A model generated the notes under the pieces. The model was not told the DNA's origin. It ran no database searches and was given only the letters and a program-made list of their open reading frames with translations. A stretch of 64,000 nt of DNA, from positions 48,859-112,858 of the forward strand of contig NZ_LKPJ01000007.1 in NCBI RefSeq assembly GCF_001443045.1. Reading direction: 5' to 3'. Source of the stretch: Burkholderia ambifaria. GTDB lineage: Bacteria; Pseudomonadota; Gammaproteobacteria; Burkholderiales; Burkholderiaceae. The translations under genes were made by a program, and so were the position numbers. Of the stretch, positions 57,665 to 64,000 are shown in pieces; position 1 is the stretch's first letter; each line of letters opens with the position of its first letter.

Positions 57665-58305
57665 TTCGCCTTCCCTCCGCTCGATGCGGTCTTGCGCGGC
57701 ACCGGCGCGATCTCCACGCGACGGTTCTTCGCGCGACCTTCGTCGTCCGCATTCGAACTGACCGGCTGCTCGGAGCCGAACGCGGCCGCGAACACCGACG
57801 GCGCCGGCACGCCGGCGTCGATCAGCGCACGCGTAACCGTCAGCGCGCGCTTGGCCGACAGTTCCCAGTTGTCCGTGAACAGGCGGTTGCCCGCGCGCAC
57901 CTGCTGGTCGTCGGCAAAGCCGCTGATCATCAGGATCTCGTCGCGCGTCTTCAGGTAGGCGGCCAGCGGCCCGGCCAGCGTCCTCAGCAGATCGCGGCCC
58001 TCGGGCTGCAGCTGATCGGAGTTCAGTGCGAACAGCACGTTGCCGCTGATGCCGATCCGGCCGTTCACGAGCGTCACGCGGCCGGCCGCGAGCGGCCCGG
58101 CGAGCGCCTCCTCGAGCGACTTGCGCTGTTGCGCTTCCTGCTGGCGCGCGCGCACCGCTTCCTCGAGCTTCGACGTGAGCTGCAACTGCATGCCGATCAC
58201 GCCGACGAGAATCAGCACGAACGCGCCGAGCAGCACCGACATCAGGTCGGCAAACGCGGGCCACACCGGCGCGGCCGGCGCGCCGTCGTCGATTTCGTCA
58301 TGCAT
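57661..58305 (-). CDS. MotB/ExbD-OmpA-like stator protein
   Basis: Membrane protein of 214 residues with one transmembrane helix near the N-terminus (WPAFADLMSVLLGAFVLILVGVIGM, about 15-39). The Asp in AFADLMSVLLGAF matches the proton-binding Asp of MotB (AYADFM). A coiled-coil linker (about 42-70) follows, then an OmpA-C peptidoglycan-binding domain (about 95-205) with LMISGFADDQQ, NWELSAKRALTVTRAL, GSEQP and RAKNRRVEI. It starts three bases after the MotA-like gene stop and overlaps the DUF2894 start. It would anchor the proton channel to the cell wall, in the manner of MotB or ZorB. Confidence 0.9.
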   Translation of the reverse strand: MHDEIDDGAPAAPVWPAFADLMSVLLGAFVLILVGVIGMQLQLTSKLEEAVRARQQEAQQRKSLEEALAGPLAAGRVTLVNGRIGISGNVLFALNSDQLQPEGRDLLRTLAGPLAAYLKTRDEILMISGFADDQQVRAGNRLFTDNWELSAKRALTVTRALIDAGVPAPSVFAAAFGSEQPVSSNADDEGRAKNRRVEIAPVPRKTASSGGKAK

Positions 58306-58308
58306 GCG

Positions 58309-61300
58309 TCACGCTCCGACCGATGCCCGCCGTCCGGCGATCTGCTGCAGGTCTTCGACGATCTGCTTCTGCGACATCATGCTCAGGTCGATCACCTCGC
58401 GCGCCTGCGCGACGTAGTACTCGAGCTGCTCGTCGCTGCGCGCGAGCGATTTCTCCAGCGCGGCCTCGATGCGTTGCAGATGGTTCAGCAGCTTGTCGTT
58501 CGATTCGCCGAATACCTGCACGGCCGCACCGAATGCATCGCCGAGGCTCGCGACCTCGACGGCGCCCGCCGTGACTTGCGCGGCCACCGAATCGAGCTTG
58601 CGCGTTTCGGCATCGACGGTGTCGTTGAAGCGTGCGCCGACACGATCGAGCAGGTCGGCCGACGTGCTGACGAGCGCGTCGATCGCGGTGCGCTGTTCGG
58701 TCGATGCGTGGTTGACCGCGCCGAGCAGCGTCTCGAGCGTCGCGAGCAGGCGGCTGCGCTCCTCGAGCATCGCGGTGTCGCGCACCATGCTGTCGGACAG
58801 GCGCTGGCGCAGCTCGGCGACGACGTCGGCCGCGGCCTTCGGCGCTTCCGATGCAGCCTGCACGAGGCGCGAGATTTCGTTGATCGTGTCGCTTGCGTGC
58901 ACCTGCGCCTGTGCGGTGATGTCGTTCGCGGTGCGGGCCAGCGTGTCGCAGATGTCCTGCTGGCGCGTCGCGGCCTGTGCGCTCGTCTGCGCCCATTCGT
59001 CGCGTAGCGCGGCAGCCATTGCGGCAAGCGAGTCGTTCCATGCGGACAGGCGCTCTTCATCGCGCGCGGCCAGTTGCGTCTGCAAGCCCGCATGCGAATC
59101 GCGGATCGTCGACAGCAGGTCGTTCGAACGTTGTTCGAACGTGGACGCCTGTGCGGTCAGATCGCGCGTCGTCTGTGCGAGTGCGTCGCAGATTTCCTGC
59201 TGACGGCCCGCGCTATGCACGCCTGCGCGTTGCCATTCGTCGCCGAGCTTCGTGGCCATCGTGGCGAGCGAGTCGTTCCACGCGGACAGGCGTTCTTCGT
59301 CGCGTGCGGCCAGTTGCGTCTGCAGACCCGTATGCGAATCGCGGATCGTCGACAGCAGGTCGTTCGAGCGTTGTTCGAACGTGGACGCCTGCGCGGTCAG
59401 GTCGCGCGTCGTCTGTGCGAGTGCGTCGCAGATTTCCTGCTGACGGCCCGCGCTGTGCACGCCTGCACGCTGCCATTCGTCGCCGAGCTTCGTCGCCATC
59501 GTGGCGAGCGAGTCGTTCCACGCGGACAGGCGTTCTTCGTCGCGTGCGGCCAGTTGCGTCTGCAGGCCCGTATGCGAATCGCGGATCGTCGACAGCAGAT
59601 CATTCGAGCGTTGTTCGAATGTGGACGCTTGCGCGGTCAGGTCGCGCGTCGTCTGCGCGAGTGCGTCGCAGATTTCCTGCTGACGGCCCGCGCTGTGCGC
59701 ACCCGCACGCTGCCATTCATCGCCGAGCTTCGTGGCCATCGCGGCGAGCGAGTCGTTCCACGCGGACAGGCGTTCTTCGTCGCGTGCGGCCAGTTGCGTC
59801 TGCAGCCCCGCGTGCGAATCGCGGATCGTCGACAGCAGGTCGTTCGAGCGTTGTTCGAACGTGGACGCCTGTGCGGTCAGGTCGCGCGTCGTCTGTGCGA
59901 GTGCGTCGCTGATTTCCTGCTGACGGCCCGCGCTATGCACGCCCGCACGCTGCCATTCGTCGCCGAGCTTCGTGGCCATCGTGGCGAGCGAAGCATTCCA
60001 CGCCGACAGGCGTTCCTCGTCGCGCGCAGCCAGCTGCGTCTGCAGCCCCGCATGCGACTCGCGCATCGCGGCAAGCGCCGCGCCCGAATGCCGCTCGAAC
60101 GTCGCGGCGGCCTCGCCGAGCGCCTGCGCATGCTGGCCGGCCAGCGTCTCGCCGACCTGTTCCTGGCGCGCGAGTGCGTCGCGCCATGCGTCGGACAGGC
60201 GGCTTTCGGTCGATTCGAGGCGCGTCGCGACGCCGTCGAGCAGGTCCGTCGAACGCTGCGCGAAGGTGTCGGTGAACTGGCCGAGCGTCGTCTGCAACTG
60301 CTGCGCGACGGCGTCGCCCGCGCGGCGCTGCTCGTCGAGCGCGCGGTTCCATACGGCCGTCACGTCTCCGGTGGTCTTCTCGAAGCCGTCCGTCAGCCCG
60401 TCGAGCTGACGCTGCACGGCCCCCGTCACGGTGTCGCGCAGCGCGGCCATCTCCTGCGCGAGCCCCGTCATCGTCGCCGCGACGACCGGCTGCAGCGCGG
60501 CACCGGCCACACGCGCGCTCTCGACGGCACTCTCCTTCAGCGCGTCGCCGACGTTCGATGCCAGGCCCGCATACGCGCGCTCGGTCCGATCGAAGAACGC
60601 CTGCTGGCTCTCGATCTGGCGATCGTGCAGCGCGACGCTGCGCGCCTCGAGCGTCGTCATCATCGTCTGCAGCCGGTCGACCAGCGCCGGCATCACATCG
60701 GCCTGGCGCTGCAGCAGCCGGAACGATTCGTCGCGCTGGTGCGCGGACGAGTGCACGCGCAGCGTCGTCGCGATCTTCGCGTCGAGCTGCTGACCTGCGT
60801 CGATCCGTTCGCGGCGCACGAGCGCGGACAGGAGGCCGAGCATCGCCGACGTCGCGACGCCCGCGATCGACGTGCCGAACGCGAAGCCGAGGCCCTTCAC
60901 CGGTGCGATCAGCGATGCGCGGATCGCGTCGAGGTCGGTGGCGCTTTCGAGCGCGGCGCCCGTGCCCTTCAGCGTCACGACCATCCCCAGCAGCGTGCCG
61001 AGCATGCCGAGCAGCACGAGCAGGCCGACGAGATACGGCGTGAGCGCCGGGCCCGGCAGTGCAACGCGCGCACCGTCGACACGCGCACGCACGGCGGCGC
61101 GCAGGCCCGGGGGCAGCGTATCGAGCCACGTGTCGAGCTTCGCTGGCGGCTCGGTCAAGCCAGCCACCGCGCGCGACAGCGTGGCGGTCGCCTGCCGGTA
61201 GCGCAGCAGTTCCCATGCACCGGCGACGTAGCACGCGCCGATCAGCAACGTGACGGCCGTCGCGAGCGGGTTCGACGCGACATAGCCGACACCGATCCAG

Positions 61301-61356
61301 CACACTGCGAGCAGACCGGCGATGAAGACAACGAGATCAAGACGAATTCTGGACAT
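58309..61356 (-). CDS. MotA/ExbB-like channel protein with long repetitive tail (DUF802)
   Basis: Membrane protein of 1,015 residues. The start at 61356 (MSRIRLDLVVFIAG) is the first Met before helix 1. Four transmembrane segments lie at about 5-23, 30-48, 105-130 and 155-180; LGMLGTLLGMVVTLKGTG and PVKGLGFAFGTSIAGVATSAMLGLLSAL are the MotA/TolQ/ExbB signatures. Residues 200-1015 are a cytoplasmic helical tail with Gln/Ala/Arg-rich coiled coil. Residues 442-761 are four near-identical 80-residue units (DUF802-type), with a diverged fifth to 841. It would form the proton channel with the MotB-like protein; a long tail like this is a feature of ZorA. Confidence 0.88.
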   Translation of the reverse strand: MSRIRLDLVVFIAGLLAVCWIGVGYVASNPLATAVTLLIGACYVAGAWELLRYRQATATLSRAVAGLTEPPAKLDTWLDTLPPGLRAAVRARVDGARVALPGPALTPYLVGLLVLLGMLGTLLGMVVTLKGTGAALESATDLDAIRASLIAPVKGLGFAFGTSIAGVATSAMLGLLSALVRRERIDAGQQLDAKIATTLRVHSSAHQRDESFRLLQRQADVMPALVDRLQTMMTTLEARSVALHDRQIESQQAFFDRTERAYAGLASNVGDALKESAVESARVAGAALQPVVAATMTGLAQEMAALRDTVTGAVQRQLDGLTDGFEKTTGDVTAVWNRALDEQRRAGDAVAQQLQTTLGQFTDTFAQRSTDLLDGVATRLESTESRLSDAWRDALARQEQVGETLAGQHAQALGEAAATFERHSGAALAAMRESHAGLQTQLAARDEERLSAWNASLATMATKLGDEWQRAGVHSAGRQQEISDALAQTTRDLTAQASTFEQRSNDLLSTIRDSHAGLQTQLAARDEERLSAWNDSLAAMATKLGDEWQRAGAHSAGRQQEICDALAQTTRDLTAQASTFEQRSNDLLSTIRDSHTGLQTQLAARDEERLSAWNDSLATMATKLGDEWQRAGVHSAGRQQEICDALAQTTRDLTAQASTFEQRSNDLLSTIRDSHTGLQTQLAARDEERLSAWNDSLATMATKLGDEWQRAGVHSAGRQQEICDALAQTTRDLTAQASTFEQRSNDLLSTIRDSHAGLQTQLAARDEERLSAWNDSLAAMAAALRDEWAQTSAQAATRQQDICDTLARTANDITAQAQVHASDTINEISRLVQAASEAPKAAADVVAELRQRLSDSMVRDTAMLEERSRLLATLETLLGAVNHASTEQRTAIDALVSTSADLLDRVGARFNDTVDAETRKLDSVAAQVTAGAVEVASLGDAFGAAVQVFGESNDKLLNHLQRIEAALEKSLARSDEQLEYYVAQAREVIDLSMMSQKQIVEDLQQIAGRRASVGA
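59074..60033 (-). repeat. Four 240-bp tandem repeats within the MotA-like gene
   Basis: Units at 59794-60033, 59554-59793, 59314-59553 and 59074-59313 are highly alike in DNA as well as protein, each coding 80 residues beginning LAARDEERLSAWN. A fifth, much diverged copy covers 58834-59073. Near-identity suggests recent duplication or gene conversion. Confidence 0.9.
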
Positions 61357-61366
61357 AGCGTATCGA

Positions 61367-62116
61367 TTAGCAGGTACGAAGGGCCGCAAGCAGCCCGTCT
61401 ACCGTTTGAAACCGGACTTCGAGTTCCGCGAGCAGGATGCTTCGCATCTCGTCGCGGAACGTGTCGAGCCACGTGCCGGGCACGATCGCCGCGGCGGACG
61501 GCGCATCGCCCTCGGCACCGGCATCGGCCGCCGCTTGCGCGTCGGCCAGCGCCTGCCGTTCCGCGTCGCGCAGCCGCTCGAAGCGCGTGGCGAGCAGCGC
61601 GGGCACGGCGGACAGCAGGCTGCGCTCGCGCGCGCCGAGCACGCGCTCCATGATCGCGTCGAGCGTCGCGAGCCGCGCCATGCCGGACGAGCGCGCGGCG
61701 AGCGCGACCCGCAGGCGGCCGCGCAACTGGCCGATCGCGGTCTCCATCTCCTGCTGCAGGGACAGGCAGCTCTGGCGGAAGTCCGCGAAATCGGCCGTGT
61801 CGGCGGGCGGCGGCGGCATCTCGCCGGGGCGCCGCCGCGTGGGTGGGCGGTGGGCGGCCGTGATCGCCTGCGCGAGGTCGTGGCGCACGCGCGCGCAGTC
61901 GCGCTCGGCGTCGTAACCGCGCACGCCGGCCGCGACGCCGGGCGGGTTCGCATTCAGCGCGGACGACAACGTGATCGCGTCGGTCCAGCCGAGCCACTGG
62001 CTCAGGCGGTCCGACAGCGTCTGCCGGGATTCCGCGACGTCGGCATCGGTCTGGCGCGCGAGCAGCCGGACGAGCGTCGGGCCGCTCAGTGTCGGGCGCG
62101 GGGGAGCTTGCACCAT
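61367..62116 (-). CDS. DUF3348 protein
   Basis: Cytoplasmic protein of 249 residues in DUF3348, a Burkholderiales family usually next to the MotA-like/MotB-like pair. The start at 62116 (MVQAPPRPTLSGPTLVRLLAR) is the first of the frame with family-like sequence. Mostly helical, with LVRLLARQTDADVAESRQTLSDRLSQWLGWTDAITLSSAL near the start and a long Ala/Arg-rich helical region (FRQSCLSLQQEMETAIGQLRGRL), ending EVRFQTVDGLLAAL. No signal or membrane helix. It is first in the operon and ten bases before the MotA-like start. Function unknown; its order makes it a candidate accessory or effector of the stator-like complex. Confidence 0.8.
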   Translation of the reverse strand: MVQAPPRPTLSGPTLVRLLARQTDADVAESRQTLSDRLSQWLGWTDAITLSSALNANPPGVAAGVRGYDAERDCARVRHDLAQAITAAHRPPTRRRPGEMPPPPADTADFADFRQSCLSLQQEMETAIGQLRGRLRVALAARSSGMARLATLDAIMERVLGARERSLLSAVPALLATRFERLRDAERQALADAQAAADAGAEGDAPSAAAIVPGTWLDTFRDEMRSILLAELEVRFQTVDGLLAALRTC

Positions 62117-62708
62117 GCTGCAAACCGTCAAAAAAGGCAGCAGTTTACACGTCGTCGGGAGGTCGACCGCCAGAATCGGGCTAGCGGCCCGCCTCGGCAC
62201 GCCGCGCAATCGGCGCGAACGCCCGCCGCACAAGGCTCGCGGGCCGATCGCCGGGATCGCGGACAGCGCCCGCACGGCCCCGGCGATGCGCCCGGCCGCC
62301 TGCCCGGGCTGCCTTGGGGCTGCCTGGTGCTGCCTCGGGGGCGCCTCGGGGTCGCTCCGGGGTCGCTCCGGGGTCGCTCCGAGGTCGCTCCGAGGTCGCT
62401 CCGAGGTCGCTCCGAGGTCGCTCCGAGGTCGCTCCGAGGTCGCTCCGAGGTCGCTCCAGGGGCGCCCCGGCCGACGCCGCCCCGCTCCGACCCGCACCAG
62501 CCGGCCACGGTCGCCCGCGTACGACGCCGTCACGGACGTGCGGTACCATCGCGACACCCGCCACGCGATTCGCACCCGATGCGGACCCGCGCCGCCACGC
62601 AGCCGGCGCGCGGGCCGCCGGACGCGCAACGGATATCCGGCCGATATCCGCGGGCCGCAGGCGGCGCCCCGGGAAACGGGTGCCGCCGCCCATGACAACG
62701 ACAGACCA
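62117..62708. other. Divergent gap upstream of the stator-like operon
   Basis: This 592-base gap lies between the minus-strand DUF3348 gene and the plus-strand DUF1444 gene. It holds a 10-copy 11-base tandem repeat (62350-62459). No gene can be supported; the open frames crossing it are due to the repeat. It must contain promoters for both directions. Confidence 0.5.
62350..62459. repeat. Ten 11-bp tandem repeats
   Basis: Ten tandem units of GGTCGCTCCGA or GGTCGCTCCGG (the last with A at the variable site). The period, 11 bases, is close to one helical turn, so all units face the same side of DNA. It lies 234-343 bases upstream of the DUF3348 start and about 250 bases upstream of the DUF1444 start. 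Confidence 0.9.
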
Positions 62709-63950
62709 ATGACAGGCGGGCCCGCCCGACCGCACACGATGCTTTCAGACTTCGTCGCGCGCCTGCGCGAGCGCTTCAGCAAGCCACCCACGCGGCAGGA
62801 CTTCGCCGAACGCCTGATCGCCGCGCTGCGCGCGATCGGCGACACGCGCGAGTGGCTTCACGAGGACGACAAGGGCCGTCTCGTGCAAGCCGATGTCCCG
62901 TCGAACATCATCAACCTGCACAACCTGTTCCGCGACTACGCGGCCGCGACACCGGCCGAGCGCGAAGCGACGCTGAAGCGCCAGGCGAACGCGATGATGC
63001 AGCACGAGATTCCGGCGAACTTCGCGGACGTCCGCGCGCGGCTGCGCCCCGTGATCCGCAGTGCGACCGAGCGCGGCGCGGTCGCACTGCAGTTGGCCGG
63101 ACAGCCCGGCGCGTCGGAGGTGGCGTTCCGGCCGCTGTGCGAGAACCTCGAGATCGGCATCGCGTACGACGGCGAATTCAGCGTCGCGCGGCTGACGAGC
63201 GCACGGCTCGCCGAATGGGGCGTCAGCTTCGACGACGCGTGCGACATCGCGATCGACAACCTGCGCGGCGCGTCGTCGGCGCCATGGGCCGCGTTGCGCG
63301 ACGGCGTGTTCCTGTCGCAGTTCGGCGACTACTACGACGCGGCGCGGCTGCTGCTGACCGACCTGCTGCACCGCCAGCCGATCTCCGGCGCACCGGTCGT
63401 GATGACGCCGAACCGCGCCGTGCTGCTGCTCACCGGCGAGCGCAACGCGGCTGGGCTCGCGACGATGGTCGAACTCGCCGAACAGGCGCGCGCGCAACCG
63501 CGTCCGCTGCCGCCGCTGATGCTGCGCTGGGACGGCGCCGCGTGGCGGAATTTCATCCCGGCGGGGCTGGAGGCGAAGCTGCACGCGCTGCGCGTGGACG
63601 AACTCGCCGGTGATTACCAGGATCAGCGGACGCTGCTGGACGGCCTGCACAAGCGGGACGGCACCGACATCTTCGTGGCAACGTACACCGTGTACCGGCG
63701 GCAGAACGGCGAGCTGTTCAGCGTCGGCGTATGGAGCGACGGCGTGCCGACGCTGCTGCCCGAGACGGACATCGTCGTGCTGTACCGTGAAGCGACGCGA
63801 CAGTCGGCGCACGTGCCGATGGCCGTGCTGCGGGACGCATGCGGCGACCTGATGACGGCCACCGCGCACCGGCCGGTGCGGTATGAAGTGACGGCGTTTC
63901 CGGATGAAGCGCGGTTCGCGGCGCTGATCGAACGGTTTCCGGCGGTGTGA
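62709..63950 (+). CDS. DUF1444 (YtpQ-like) protein
   Basis: Cytoplasmic protein of about 413 residues matching DUF1444, the family of B. subtilis YtpQ, function unknown. The body runs from MLSDFVARLRERFSKPPTRQDFAERLIAALR; the start may be at 62709 or the ATG at 62739, and ribosome binding sites are weak for both. Segments LEIGIAYDGEFSVARLTSARLAEWGVSFDDACDIAIDNLR and GDYYDAARLLLTDLL are typical. No signal peptide or membrane segment. It is divergent from the MotA/MotB-like operon across a tandem-repeat region, probably an independent gene. Confidence 0.8.
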   Translation: MTGGPARPHTMLSDFVARLRERFSKPPTRQDFAERLIAALRAIGDTREWLHEDDKGRLVQADVPSNIINLHNLFRDYAAATPAEREATLKRQANAMMQHEIPANFADVRARLRPVIRSATERGAVALQLAGQPGASEVAFRPLCENLEIGIAYDGEFSVARLTSARLAEWGVSFDDACDIAIDNLRGASSAPWAALRDGVFLSQFGDYYDAARLLLTDLLHRQPISGAPVVMTPNRAVLLLTGERNAAGLATMVELAEQARAQPRPLPPLMLRWDGAAWRNFIPAGLEAKLHALRVDELAGDYQDQRTLLDGLHKRDGTDIFVATYTVYRRQNGELFSVGVWSDGVPTLLPETDIVVLYREATRQSAHVPMAVLRDACGDLMTATAHRPVRYEVTAFPDEARFAALIERFPAV

Positions 63951-64000
63951 CGCGCGCTTGGCGCGGGTCGGGGGTTGCAGGACGCGGGTCGGATGGGTCG

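Overview
The window is GC-rich, densely coded DNA that fits a Burkholderia, most likely of the cepacia complex. The clues are an 87-residue fucose-type lectin very close to the BambL lectin as I remember it, an irlR/irlS-like metal two-component pair joined to a Czc-type RND efflux operon, small proteins typical of Burkholderiales (DUF4148, DUF2970, DUF3717), a Gly-Thr-Ser collagen-like lipoprotein, and strong G/C third-position bias. I saw no rRNA, tRNA, CRISPR array, insertion sequence or prophage. All calls come from reading the sequence and remembered family features; no database search was run.

Layout. 1-1.6 kb: the end of a DUF2334-type gene and a lipoprotein, probably the edge of a polysaccharide locus. 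1.9-6.2 kb: a histidine/basic amino acid ABC importer (hisJQMP order) divergent from a HutC-type repressor, with HutC-like palindromes between them. 6.2-8.2 kb: a glycosyltransferase divergent from a TetR regulator across a long inverted repeat. 8.3-13.4 kb: a pqiB remnant, a membrane protein, a hydrolase, a LysR regulator, a DUF3717 gene between two near-identical terminators, and a LysP-type permease. 14-18.4 kb: a diguanylate cyclase with an Anr/FNR-like site upstream, a FUSC-type membrane protein and argG. 18.6-23.7 kb: a small P-loop protein, a tartrate/D-malate module (MFS transporter, dehydrogenase, DmlR-like regulator) and a LysE exporter. 23.9-25.6 kb: rtcB beside a decayed rtcR fragment.

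25.8-36.6 kb: a DUF1176 protein, two small envelope proteins, and the czcC-czcB-czcA-irlR-irlS operon, whose last three genes are translationally coupled. 36.7-37.9 kb: a lower-GC two-gene island (M35-like zinc peptidase plus exported OmpA-like partner). 38-42.1 kb: a TonB receptor, a PnuC-type permease and a kinase-like protein, which together look like a vitamin uptake and trapping unit. 42.7-47.3 kb: a DUF2970 protein, a PNPOx/flavin reductase/ferredoxin fusion, a GST with a divergent LysR regulator, and the lectin. 47.6-52.3 kb: a TetR-controlled SDR, Baeyer-Villiger monooxygenase and hydrolase operon, then a carboxymuconolactone-decarboxylase-like protein. 52.7-57 kb: the collagen-like lipoprotein, an isoprenylcysteine-methyltransferase-like membrane protein and an FMN reductase.

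57-62.1 kb holds the most interesting system: a minus-strand four-gene operon (DUF3348, a MotA/ExbB-like protein with a very long repetitive tail, a MotB/OmpA-like protein, DUF2894). Its architecture recalls ZorAB of the Zorya defence system. A 10 x 11-bp tandem repeat lies in the upstream gap, and a DUF1444 gene closes the window.
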